In this document: positions 19,050 to 27,242 of the stretch, one piece after another
Numbering within the stretch: the first letter of the stretch is position 1
Layout of the letters: each line of letters opens with the position of its first letter
Origin: Methanosarcina acetivorans C2A
Lineage (GTDB): Archaea > Halobacteriota > Methanosarcinia > Methanosarcinales > Methanosarcinaceae
Assembly: GCF_000007345.1 (NCBI RefSeq)
Contig: NC_003552.1
Location: 3,782,001 to 3,846,000 of the forward strand
Direction: 5' to 3'
DNA length: 64,000 bases
Program-made: the position numbers and the translations under genes
Notes under the pieces: generated by a model
Database searches by the model: none
What the model saw: the letters and a program-made list of their open reading frames with translations, nothing else
What the model was told of the DNA's origin: nothing

Positions 19050-19697
19050 TCAGTAAACCGGATAATAGTTGTCCGTGACAAGTGCAGCAGGCAATGTCCT
19101 TGAAATTGTAAGAACTGCACCCTCTGGGGGTTTTACCTCAATTTTGAATTTTTCATTCACAGTAGGTAAAGTACCAGTCCCAAGAAATGTATCTAAATCA
19201 ATTACGACTTTATACTTTTCACCTTTTTCAAGTAGGTTGTCATCATTGGTGACAATTGTACCGTTATACACCCATCCGTATGTGTCACCCCAGGCACCAT
19301 CATCAGGAATGGCAGCCGGCCCTTTAGTAACAGGAGTTGCAGTTGTGTCAACAGCATATTCCTGTGTTACAAAATCATCGTCATCCGTGTAGGAAACAAT
19401 TGTCTTATCCAGATCTACAGATGTTCCGCCTGCAGTATTCGTTACATAAAATGTAATCTGACTTGCATTGCCTCCATAAGCGTCTCCTCTAACAATTACA
19501 TCACCGGAAGGTGCAATGCTACTGCTTGCCTGGGTCACACCCGTGTGCACGACTTCCTGGCTTTTCTGGGTTGTATAGAACCCCGCTCCCAACATGACGT
19601 AGCTAAAAACTGCTGCTACGACGACAAAGGCTATCAGCACAATTGCAGCTTCAAGCCCTGTAAACCCTCTTTCATTTTTGATTAATCGGTTCCACAT
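19050..19697 (-). CDS. Archaellin 1 of cluster 1
   Basis: First gene of archaellum cluster 1; filament subunit of 215 aa. The leader MWNRLIKNERG is cut after Gly11 to give FTGLEAAIVLIAF. The hydrophobic helix continues through FSYVMLGAGFYTTQKSQE. The outer domain differs from archaellin 2 by insertions and has sequons NAS and NGT. AGGTGATTC precedes the ATG, and a TATA box lies about 60 bp upstream. Confidence 0.94.
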   Translation of the reverse strand: MWNRLIKNERGFTGLEAAIVLIAFVVVAAVFSYVMLGAGFYTTQKSQEVVHTGVTQASSSIAPSGDVIVRGDAYGGNASQITFYVTNTAGGTSVDLDKTIVSYTDDDDFVTQEYAVDTTATPVTKGPAAIPDDGAWGDTYGWVYNGTIVTNDDNLLEKGEKYKVVIDLDTFLGTGTLPTVNEKFKIEVKPPEGAVLTISRTLPAALVTDNYYPVY

Positions 19698-19752
19698 AAT
19701 GAATCACCTCAATATTGTGTGATTATTATAACAGCAAATATAATATCAGGAA

Positions 19753-19762
19753 TTATTATAAA
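19753..19762 (-). promoter_or_regulatory. TATA box of archaellum cluster 1
   Basis: On the minus strand TTTATAATAA lies about 60 bp before the archaellin 1 ATG, which would give a leader near 30 nt carrying AGGTGAT. A second AT-rich element (ATATTATATTT) is just downstream. Confidence 0.5.
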
Positions 19763-19769
19763 TCTTTCG

Positions 19770-20149
19770 GCAGTTAAAGAGTTTACTTTGTATTAAATTT
19801 TATACATTTAGAGGAGAGTTTGGAAGGATTTGAGTATAAAAGAAGACAACTTATGGAAAATATTATTGAGAAAAATCCGAGGGTTTTTAGTGCTATTGAT
19901 ACTTTTTTAAGAATAATAATGATATGAATGAAGAAAAAAATATATCGTTAGTTAGTATTAGCATGAACGGAAAAATCCGAAAAATATTAATATATTATTT
20001 AGTAAGTGATAAATTAAAAAAATACAAAAGTTTACTGCAAAAAATCAACTGATGTATATAAACTTCCCCTAGTTCGGTCATTCAGAGAAGCATCAAATTC
20101 ATCAGAAAGGCATATATTTTTAACCCACAAAGAGGGATCTAATTCATTT
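19770..20149. other. AT-rich intergenic region upstream of archaellum cluster 1
   Basis: Very AT-rich; no gene supported. A 26-codon reading from a TTG near 19831 was seen but is too short to call. Confidence 0.4.
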
Positions 20150-20285
20150 TTATATTAATGTCGCAACATATCGTCCAAAATACTGGTCATCCACCTTTAC
20201 ATGGTTGATATTTTTGAAGAAAAACAAGTCTGACTCAACCTCCTGAATTCTGCCCAGTACAGCCTTATTCACTATACCGTGTCGT
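20150..20285 (-). pseudogene. Possible 3' gene remnant at the edge of the flanking repeat
   Basis: On the minus strand a reading ending in TAA at 20152-20150 gives about 44 codons that look like protein, e.g. LGRIQEVESDLFFFKN then VKVDDQYFGRYVATLI. It has no proper start: upstream it runs into the repeat block, and a stop appears about 88 codons before the end. It may be the tail of a gene cut by the event that placed the repeat. The family was not recognised and the call is weak. Confidence 0.3.
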
Positions 20286-20289
20286 TCCT

Positions 20290-20540
20290 GTCCGGCAGAG
20301 TCGCACCACCCAAATTGCGATTCGTGATCACATGAAATCGAAGATTTCGTGGGAGTTGAGACGTAATTGCAACAGCCCGCCGTCCTTTTCGTTCCACTTT
20401 GTTTCGCTCAAGAGGACTAACTTGTGGCCAAGAAGTGAAATTCGCTCAAGGGGACAACTGATTGCAGTAGCGAGCTTCGCTCAAGAGGACTAACTCAAAA
20501 TCAATTATAAAGTAAATAGATACAGGAGAACGGCCTTTCC
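20290..20540. repeat. Long flanking repeat, copy 2, block A
   Basis: Counterpart of 10150-10500 in the same orientation. It contains three copies of TTCGCTCAAGAGGACTAAC or close variants beginning near 20403, 20443 and 20476, with non-identical spacing of roughly 33-40 bp. Non-coding as far as can be seen. Confidence 0.7.
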
Positions 20541-20704
20541 AAAAACACACATGATATTCTTCGAATAACAGGCAGAAATAACGAAAGTAATTGAAAGTAT
20601 TTTCATGCCAGATGAGATAAAAGAAGCCGCATAAGCCTGCAAGTAAAATAGACCTTTAATATCTTCAAGGAACTAACATGTAAAAGTGACAGGAAAAAAT
20701 GATA

Positions 20705-20935
20705 ACTTGCTGCGTCTTTTGCTTTTTGTGAAAGGCCGCCAGACAAGCTGGCGGAGGCGCTTATATTTACCTATGAATTTTAGTGAGGTCACCCAGGTCA
20801 AGACATAAATTCGCTTGTTCCTTTTTTGCGTAAAAGAAGAGAAAAGTTCAGCCCTGCAAGGAGCAGAAGCAAAAAACAAAAGGTCCCAGTTTCGGATAGC
20901 TGAATAAGATCAACTGATTAATACGAGACCATCAA
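20705..20935. repeat. Long flanking repeat, copy 2, block B
   Basis: Counterpart of 10555-10790 in the same orientation, about 10.15 kb away. Its hairpin is perfect here: CCGCCAG-ACAAG-CTGGCGG. A 68-codon reading on the minus strand across it is not conserved in copy 1 and is not called. Confidence 0.8.
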
Positions 20936-21097
20936 AATACCATGATTTAAGGAAAAATTAAAAGAACAGGATGGACACGACACCGGAGAAAACTTCAAAA
21001 TCTCCTTAAATCAGAGAAAAAAGAGATATGAGGAATCCTGTGAAATTAAGGATATCCAGAGCCCTGAAGGTAAGGAACCGGCTTGATCAACAGATAA

Positions 21098-21910
21098 TTA
21101 TATTTTTTTGAAAACCTTTTCTTTTACGCTTACAGGAGTAAACAGTTCCCTTATTTCAGCTGGTAAAGTTTCGGACTTTCCGATAACCAGATATCCTCCG
21201 TCTGAAAGGGAATTATAGAAATCAGTTAACATTTTTATTTTCTGATTCTCATTAAAATAGATCATTACATTTCTGCAGAATACTGTATCAAAATACTTTG
21301 AAATCGGAGCTTCGCTGGTCAGGTCATGTTTCTGGAAGCGGATCGAGAGTTTCGGAATGCTTCTTACTTTGAAGCTCTCTCCGAAAGGTTCAAAATACTT
21401 ACGCACAATGGAAGGTTCAAGGTTTTTCAATTGCTCTTTACGGTATATTCCCTGAGAAGCATCCTTCAGGCATTTTTCGTCAATGTCGGTTGCATAGATG
21501 GAGACGCTCCAGTCTTCCGGCAGAACTTCTCTGGAGCAGATGCCGATTGAATACGGTTCCTCCCCATAGGAACAGGCTGCACTCCAGAACCTGACTATGT
21601 TGCTTCTGGACTTATTTTTTCGCTCCATTATTTCGGGAAGGATTTCTTTCCGGAAAAACAGGAAAGGGGTTTTGTCCCGCATAAACTCGGTAACGTTTAC
21701 CGTAAGGGCATTTATAACTTCCTTCATTTCGTTTTGATTTCTTTCCAGAAGCCCCTTGTACGTTGCATAGTTATCCGCACCTACGGCTTTCATCCTCAGG
21801 TCGATTCTTCTCCTGAGATAACTATCCCTGTACCCGGTAAGAACAATCCCCGACGATTTCGAAATTTTTCGTATAAGAAATTTAAAGTCTTCATCAAAAT
21901 TTACAACCAC
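21098..21910 (-). CDS. cheR: Chemotaxis receptor methyltransferase CheR
   Basis: SAM-dependent glutamate O-methyltransferase acting on the chemoreceptor. It has the all-alpha N-terminal domain (residues 1-75), then the SAM-binding domain with RFWSAACSYGEEPYSIGI and later FDTVFCRNVMIYF. The start is the GTG at 21910 with GGGGAAG upstream, overlapping the cheD stop; this gives the usual family N-terminus and 270 aa. Last gene of the chemotaxis operon. Confidence 0.94.
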   Translation of the reverse strand: MVVNFDEDFKFLIRKISKSSGIVLTGYRDSYLRRRIDLRMKAVGADNYATYKGLLERNQNEMKEVINALTVNVTEFMRDKTPFLFFRKEILPEIMERKNKSRSNIVRFWSAACSYGEEPYSIGICSREVLPEDWSVSIYATDIDEKCLKDASQGIYRKEQLKNLEPSIVRKYFEPFGESFKVRSIPKLSIRFQKHDLTSEAPISKYFDTVFCRNVMIYFNENQKIKMLTDFYNSLSDGGYLVIGKSETLPAEIRELFTPVSVKEKVFKKI

Positions 21911-22563
21911 AGTACTTCCCCTTTGGTATATTTGACAATCATGCTCCCGTCCACAGGATTGAAGATAACATTTCTGCCGACTTCCCCACCCACATCCTTT
22001 GCCAGAATCGGGATATTTCTTTTAACCAGAGTTTCCTCAACGGATATGGCGTTTCGGTCCCCGATTTTGAGGATATCCAGGCTCATGTGCTTAAAGACCT
22101 GGGCTCCACCTGCAAACTTTGCAGTAATTCGGTTTTTTCTTGCTCCCATCCTGATCATATCTTCAAACATATTTTCTATGGCTGTCTCGGCATACTTGGC
22201 TTCCCCGCTATTCGAAGCTCCCGGGAGCAGCACATGGGCAATCCCGCATATACCTGTCGAAACGTCAGAAAGAATAACACCAATACAGGAGCCCAGGCCC
22301 ATCACTTTCAAGAGGACGTTTTTCCCGATTTTGTATTCACCTATCCCGGCAGAGAGTTCTCCGTCCAGACTTTTGACGTTCAAATCTGATTTCTTGCCCA
22401 TCAGGTAGCTTTTTGCAGCATCAACGATCTCACATGACTGGCAAGAATCCTTAAATGAGCAGGTTTTCGAAAGCGAACAAAAAGACTTAACCAGCACAGC
22501 CCTGCTGGTTAAGAAAATAGCTTTCCCATTTCCATTCGAGACGAATAAAATGTCGTCACTCAT
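21901..22563 (-). CDS. cheD: Chemoreceptor glutamine deamidase CheD with Cys-rich N-terminal extension
   Basis: CheD deamidates receptor glutamines and is regulated by CheC. The catalytic Cys93 (GLGSCIGV) and His110 (GIAHVLLPG) are present. The canonical domain begins near residue 73, so this protein has an unusual extension of about 70 residues containing Cys29, Cys35, Cys41 and Cys44 (C-x5-C-x5-C-x2-C). The ATG overlaps the cheC stop by 4 bp (ATGA), which supports the long form. A start at Met55 would give a canonical length but leave about 160 bp uncovered inside a tightly packed operon. Confidence 0.92.
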   Translation of the reverse strand: MSDDILFVSNGNGKAIFLTSRAVLVKSFCSLSKTCSFKDSCQSCEIVDAAKSYLMGKKSDLNVKSLDGELSAGIGEYKIGKNVLLKVMGLGSCIGVILSDVSTGICGIAHVLLPGASNSGEAKYAETAIENMFEDMIRMGARKNRITAKFAGGAQVFKHMSLDILKIGDRNAISVEETLVKRNIPILAKDVGGEVGRNVIFNPVDGSMIVKYTKGEVLWL

Positions 22564-23162
22564 AATTGTCCCATAATTTTCATCATATCATCAAGCAGAC
22601 AGGCTTCCGGAAGCAGGGCTAAATAAATCTCAATATCCGACTCAGAGCTGAGAGAGGTCTCAAATAAGATAATATGATTGCTATTCTTAGCCATCTGCGA
22701 AACGACAGAATCGATAACTGCCGCAGGTACATCTTCTGCGAAACTTGGAGGAGACGGGAGTAATATTATGTCCATAAAATCAGCCGTTGCATCACAAAAA
22801 GACGAGGACAGGATGTTTCCGACCTCCATAATTGTGGAAGCATACATTTCCTCATCCAGCTCTTCCATATCGAATAAATCGCCTGCAATTTTTCTTGCCG
22901 ACTTTTCAGGAAACATAATGTACAGATACCCGGATTTTTTTTCTTCGAGGTCCTGCAGGGCTATTATCACGCCTGCAACAATCTCACCAATGAATTCGCT
23001 TGAAATATTTTTTATTTCTCCCACCTTGACCTCCGGAACTGAGAGGTAGACATCTTTATTCAGTAGTTTAGATAGAGACGTGGCAGCATGCCCTGCCCCT
23101 ATATTTCCGAGTTCCTTCAAAACATCCAGTTCCACCTCACTGAGATTACCTAAATCAGTCAT
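22560..23162 (-). CDS. cheC: CheY-P phosphatase CheC
   Basis: CheC removes phosphate from CheY-P and binds CheD. Two copies of the active-site pattern are visible, ELGNIGAGHAATSLS near residue 16 and EVGNILSSSFCDA in the middle, both with the key Glu and Asn. Start at the ATG at 23162 with GGGTGAT upstream; a GTG at 23171 is less likely. It overlaps the end of cheA by 8 bp. Confidence 0.93.
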   Translation of the reverse strand: MTDLGNLSEVELDVLKELGNIGAGHAATSLSKLLNKDVYLSVPEVKVGEIKNISSEFIGEIVAGVIIALQDLEEKKSGYLYIMFPEKSARKIAGDLFDMEELDEEMYASTIMEVGNILSSSFCDATADFMDIILLPSPPSFAEDVPAAVIDSVVSQMAKNSNHIILFETSLSSESDIEIYLALLPEACLLDDMMKIMGQL

Positions 23163-25803
23163 CAGTATCACCCATTATAAGCATTGAAACATCTATAATC
23201 GGAATTACACGCCCGTCCCCCAGTATTGTGGCTCCGATAAATCCTTTTGAATTTGAGAAAATGTTTCCAAGCGGTTTAATAACGATTTCCTGCTGGTCTA
23301 TAATCGAATCGACTATAAGGCCAACTTCTTCATTTTCTTTTTCAACAATTATGGCAATTTCTTTATTCGATTTTTCACATTCAACATGGAAAATTTCTTT
23401 TAGTTCGGCAGTTGGTATCAGCTTATCCCTTATGTAAAGCACAGGGGTTTCTTTAACAAGCTTATAATCACTGCTGTCAACACTCAGAGCTTTCACAACG
23501 TTGGAAATCGGGATAGCATATGTCTCCGGCCCGACCTCCACCAGGAGGGATTTGATAATGGCAACAGTAGGAGGCAGATCAATTCTGATTCGGGTAAACT
23601 CTCCCTTCTTTGAATAAACCCTGACCTTTCCTCCCAGTTTTTCAACAGCAGTTTTCACCGCATCCATACCCACACCTCTTCCGGAGATCTCTGTAGGGGA
23701 TTCCTTTGTCGAAAAGCCCAGGGAGAAAATTATCATCCGAATTTCTTCTTCACTGAGATTTTCCACATCAAATGCCGAGAATATGCCTTTTTCAACGGCT
23801 TTCTTTTTCAAGACTTCAACATCTATACCTTTTCCGTCATCCTCGATCTCAATTATTACGTTGTTTTTCTCTCTTCTGGCAGAGAGTTTTATGTTTCCGA
23901 CTTCGTTCTTCCCGGCTTTTTCCCGTGCTTCGGGATATTCTATACCGTGATCAACGGCATTTCTGACAAGGTGGACCAGAGGATCGCTAATTTCGTCCAG
24001 GATCGTCCTGTCCAGTTCCGTATCCTGACCTTCAATTTCAAACTCGATATTTTTGTCGAATTTTCTGCTCAGGTCCCTTACCATACGCGGAAACTTGCTG
24101 AATACTCTCTCAATTTTCACCATCCGTATCAACATCACTTCGTCCTGCAAGCTTGAGATGGACTTATCCAGAGCCCCGGTCGCTTCCTCCAGTTCGGGCA
24201 GGTTATACTCCTGGGAGATCTGAAGCAAACGCCCCTTGTTTATAACAAGCTCCCCGACAAGGTTCATTATATTATCAAGATTGGAGGTCCTGACCCGGAT
24301 AGTTTCCTGCCTCTGTGTTTCCAGTGGGGTTTTTGCGGATGCTGCCGATTCGGAGAAGTGATGACTTGATCCGGCTTCCGGCTCTTTGCTTTCCCGAGAC
24401 TCCTGTAGCTCCGACCCAGGGATATGGGTAGCTTCAGATTTCTCTACAGAGGGCCGGGCTTTGTCAAGCAGCAGCTCCTGATCTAAAATTCCCCTCTCAG
24501 AAAGACCCGCGTCAGAAATACTTTTGTCAGAAATTTCCATATCAGGAACAGGCTCATCAAAAGCCTGATAAGGAACAGGCCCGTCAAAGGCCGGTTTGGA
24601 AATTTGCTCGGAAATCCTGGCTTCTTCAGGCTGCAACTCCTGACCATGAACCGCATAACTCGCTTCCGGATCATTTTCCGGAACCCGGAATTCCCAGGAC
24701 TTCGGAACCTCAGGGGAAGATTCTTTACGTTTTTTCTTTGTAAGTATCCCTGCGGATTCGGTTATTTTGAAACAATTTATTGATCTGCTTATTCTGTCCG
24801 GAATGCAGCGCAGTCTTGCTGCCAGACTGTAAATACAGGAGTGAAGCGAATTTGATTTTTCTGTGGTTGGGACAGCCGGCTCTTCATTCACAGGGAATAA
24901 AGTTGAAGGGGTATCGGAGAGCTTTTCTTCCGCTACAGGACGATTAGATGCAGGACCATGAACTTTAATTTCTTCATCACAGACAATACCGGGCGGCTTA
25001 ATTTCGGAAATATCAAACTGTTCAATCTCCGAAATTCTGTCCATCAACCCTTCAACTGTATAGCTGTCTCCTGAAAGATATACTGTTAAGTGACCGTCAA
25101 AAGTCTTATCCATCTCACTTTCATCGGGGTCCGTGCGGACTATGTTGCAAACATCCCTGAGGGATTCCATAACCAGTGCTGCCCTCAAATCCTTCATAAC
25201 ACAGTCTTTAGTGAGGGTCAGGTCCAGAACGAGATTGCAGGCATCCTGATTGCAGGCATCCTGATTGCAGGCATCCTGATTGAAGGCAATTCCACTTTCC
25301 CCGTTATCAGTGTATTCGGAATATGGAGCGATAATTTCCTCTGCCTGCAGCACGGATGTAGTTATCGTAACCGTGTTTTTCTTTTCAAAGGAGAGAGGAC
25401 AAAGTGGCTCCCACTCATCATCCTTCATTTTTTCGTAGTTTTCGAAAGCTTTCAGGAGATCGTCTATTTTGACAGAATCGTTATCTGAGCTTTCTATTTG
25501 TTTGACGATCTCTATGATTCGGTCAACTGTCGAAAGCAGGATGTCAACCAGTTCCCCGTCTATCTTTATGTCTCCGTTTTTTATGCCACAAAGGACCTCT
25601 TCCATACTGTGGCACAGATGTTCAAGGAACGAATACCCGAGAAAACCGGCCATTCCTTTTATCGTATGGGTTATCCTGAAGATTTCATCAATTGCGCCAG
25701 TTTCTCCATTTTCCAGATCCACAAAAGATTGATTGAATACATCGAGACATTCGTAAACTTCCTGAAGGAAATCGCTTTTATAAGCTGCCATGTCACTTTC
25801 CAT
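23155..25803 (-). CDS. cheA: Chemotaxis histidine kinase CheA
   Basis: Signal-transducing kinase, 882 aa, longer than usual. HPt domain at residues 1-110 with His46 (RITHTIKG); a CheY-binding P2-like domain around 195-275; a long, acidic, Pro-rich linker of about 220 residues; dimerisation and ATPase domains from about residue 510 with HLVRNAVDHGIE and GRGVGMDAV; and a C-terminal CheW-like domain. A 15-bp unit is repeated three times in frame (25234-25278). GGAGG lies 9-10 bp before the ATG, which overlaps the end of cheB; Met5 is an alternative start. Confidence 0.95.
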   Translation of the reverse strand: MESDMAAYKSDFLQEVYECLDVFNQSFVDLENGETGAIDEIFRITHTIKGMAGFLGYSFLEHLCHSMEEVLCGIKNGDIKIDGELVDILLSTVDRIIEIVKQIESSDNDSVKIDDLLKAFENYEKMKDDEWEPLCPLSFEKKNTVTITTSVLQAEEIIAPYSEYTDNGESGIAFNQDACNQDACNQDACNLVLDLTLTKDCVMKDLRAALVMESLRDVCNIVRTDPDESEMDKTFDGHLTVYLSGDSYTVEGLMDRISEIEQFDISEIKPPGIVCDEEIKVHGPASNRPVAEEKLSDTPSTLFPVNEEPAVPTTEKSNSLHSCIYSLAARLRCIPDRISRSINCFKITESAGILTKKKRKESSPEVPKSWEFRVPENDPEASYAVHGQELQPEEARISEQISKPAFDGPVPYQAFDEPVPDMEISDKSISDAGLSERGILDQELLLDKARPSVEKSEATHIPGSELQESRESKEPEAGSSHHFSESAASAKTPLETQRQETIRVRTSNLDNIMNLVGELVINKGRLLQISQEYNLPELEEATGALDKSISSLQDEVMLIRMVKIERVFSKFPRMVRDLSRKFDKNIEFEIEGQDTELDRTILDEISDPLVHLVRNAVDHGIEYPEAREKAGKNEVGNIKLSARREKNNVIIEIEDDGKGIDVEVLKKKAVEKGIFSAFDVENLSEEEIRMIIFSLGFSTKESPTEISGRGVGMDAVKTAVEKLGGKVRVYSKKGEFTRIRIDLPPTVAIIKSLLVEVGPETYAIPISNVVKALSVDSSDYKLVKETPVLYIRDKLIPTAELKEIFHVECEKSNKEIAIIVEKENEEVGLIVDSIIDQQEIVIKPLGNIFSNSKGFIGATILGDGRVIPIIDVSMLIMGDTDD
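25234..25278. repeat. Three in-frame tandem copies of a 15-bp unit inside cheA
   Basis: The unit ATTGCAGGCATCCTG (plus strand) repeats three times and encodes NQDAC three times in the linker between the HPt and P2 domains. A recent slippage product that keeps the frame. Confidence 0.9.
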
Positions 25804-26845
25804 TGCACTTCGCCTCCAGTCTCTTCACAATTTCTTCGGGGATCTCAAAAATGGGTTTAACAACATCAATAGCTCCGGCCTCTATTGCAGCCTTTGGCAT
25901 CCCGAAAATAACACAGGTATCTTCGCTGCACGCAATAGTGGAACCGCCTGCATCCCGTATCGTTTTAAACCCTGAAGCCCCGTCAAACCCCATACCCGTA
26001 AGAATAGAGGCAACTATGTTCTTTCCATATACTGCAAGCATACTTTCGGCAGTTACATCAACCGCAGGCATTACGGCATGGACCGGCTGGCTTTTTATGA
26101 GTTTGATCCTGGTGACATCCAGAGCCTTTCTAACGGTCATGTGGTAGCCCCCTGGTGCTACATAAACAATACCTGCCGTTACTTTTTCATTATTCCGGGC
26201 TTCCTTTACTTCCAGCTCTGACAGAAAATTCAGCCTTTCTGCCATCTGCCTGCAAAAACCCCCTTCAGGCATATGCTGGACAACGAAAACCGGAGCAGGC
26301 AAATCGCCGGGGAGCCTTGGAATCACCTGTTCAAGCGATGAAGGGCCGCCCGTAGAAGACCCTATGAGAATTCCAAAGTCACCGGCACATCTCCATTTCC
26401 CCCTGACTACCTCCCCTTTGAATTTCCTCATATTTATTAATCTTAAGAGGTTAGGATTTGAACTGTGAATATTTCTTATTTTATCAACAAGCTCTTTTTC
26501 GGCCTTATTCACATCATGGTGAGACTCGGATTTTGCAGTAAAATCTATGGCTCCGAGATGTAAAGCCTCCAGAGCCTCTTTTGAACCCTCTGTTGTCAGG
26601 GTGCTGAACATGATGATGGGAACGGGGGACGTATTCATAATGGTTTTAACAGCCGTCAGCCCGTCCATGACCGGCATGTTAACGTCCATTATAACTACGT
26701 CAGGGTGTAAGGATTTTGCCTTTTCTACAGCTTCTTTTCCATTACACGCATCTCCGACTATCTTTATGTCCGGGCTGCTTGCAAGCATGCTTCTTATTGC
26801 CATCCGCATGAAGGCAGAATCGTCAACAATAAGAGTGCGAATCAT
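25793..26845 (-). CDS. cheB: Chemoreceptor methylesterase/deamidase CheB
   Basis: Two-domain response regulator. Receiver domain at residues 1-120 with VDDSAF, phospho-acceptor MDVNMPVMDG and the conserved Lys region; C-terminal methylesterase with the serine motif GSSTGGPSS near residue 165, VQHMPEGG and LTGMGFDGASG. Removes receptor methyl groups opposite to CheR. Its 350 aa is normal. Overlaps cheA by 11 bp. Confidence 0.95.
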   Translation of the reverse strand: MIRTLIVDDSAFMRMAIRSMLASSPDIKIVGDACNGKEAVEKAKSLHPDVVIMDVNMPVMDGLTAVKTIMNTSPVPIIMFSTLTTEGSKEALEALHLGAIDFTAKSESHHDVNKAEKELVDKIRNIHSSNPNLLRLINMRKFKGEVVRGKWRCAGDFGILIGSSTGGPSSLEQVIPRLPGDLPAPVFVVQHMPEGGFCRQMAERLNFLSELEVKEARNNEKVTAGIVYVAPGGYHMTVRKALDVTRIKLIKSQPVHAVMPAVDVTAESMLAVYGKNIVASILTGMGFDGASGFKTIRDAGGSTIACSEDTCVIFGMPKAAIEAGAIDVVKPIFEIPEEIVKRLEAKCNGK

Positions 26846-26861
26846 GCTCTATCCCCAAAAT

Positions 26862-27224
26862 TTATGCACCGATTACTTTCTTTATCTCTTCAATGACTTT
26901 GGGAGCCTGGAAAGGTTTTATAATGTATCCTCTTGCCCCCAGTTTTATAGCTGTTTTTACTATATTCTCCTGCCCGATTGCAGTGCACATTACAATTTTA
27001 GCGTCTTTGTCAAGGGCCTTTATTTGCTTCAAGGCATCAATTCCTGTCATTTCAGGCATGACGACGTCCATCGTCACGACATCCGGCTTGAGCCCTTTGT
27101 ACATTTCCACTGCTTGCTTTCCGTTTTCAGCTTCCCCTGCAATATCAAATCCGGCGCCGAAAAGAATATTTTTAAGAAGTTTTCTCATAAAAGCTGTATC
27201 ATCAACAATCAAGACTTTTGCCAT
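26862..27224 (-). CDS. cheY: Chemotaxis response regulator CheY
   Basis: Single receiver domain of 120 aa with VDDTAFMR, the phospho-acceptor Asp in MDVVMPEMTG, Thr in MCTAIG, and Lys in GYIIKPF. In archaea CheY-P acts on the motor through CheF and the ArlC/D/E ring. It is placed between cheF and cheB, 16 bp upstream of cheB. Confidence 0.95.
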   Translation of the reverse strand: MAKVLIVDDTAFMRKLLKNILFGAGFDIAGEAENGKQAVEMYKGLKPDVVTMDVVMPEMTGIDALKQIKALDKDAKIVMCTAIGQENIVKTAIKLGARGYIIKPFQAPKVIEEIKKVIGA

Positions 27225-27242
27225 ATGTATCCCCCAGAAAAA

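Noticed and set aside
20403-20495. Short CRISPR-like array from three repeated 18-bp motifs
   Set aside because: Spacing is uneven, the copies are imperfect, and the same pattern recurs in the diverged partner repeat, so it is part of a dispersed repeat.
20673-20879. 68-codon minus-strand reading as a gene
   Set aside because: It lies within repeat block B; the reading is not kept in the other copy and composition is not protein-like.
10150-20935. Insertion sequence or composite transposon bounded by the long repeats
   Set aside because: No transposase, no terminal inverted repeats and no target duplication were seen; only the direct repeats are supported.
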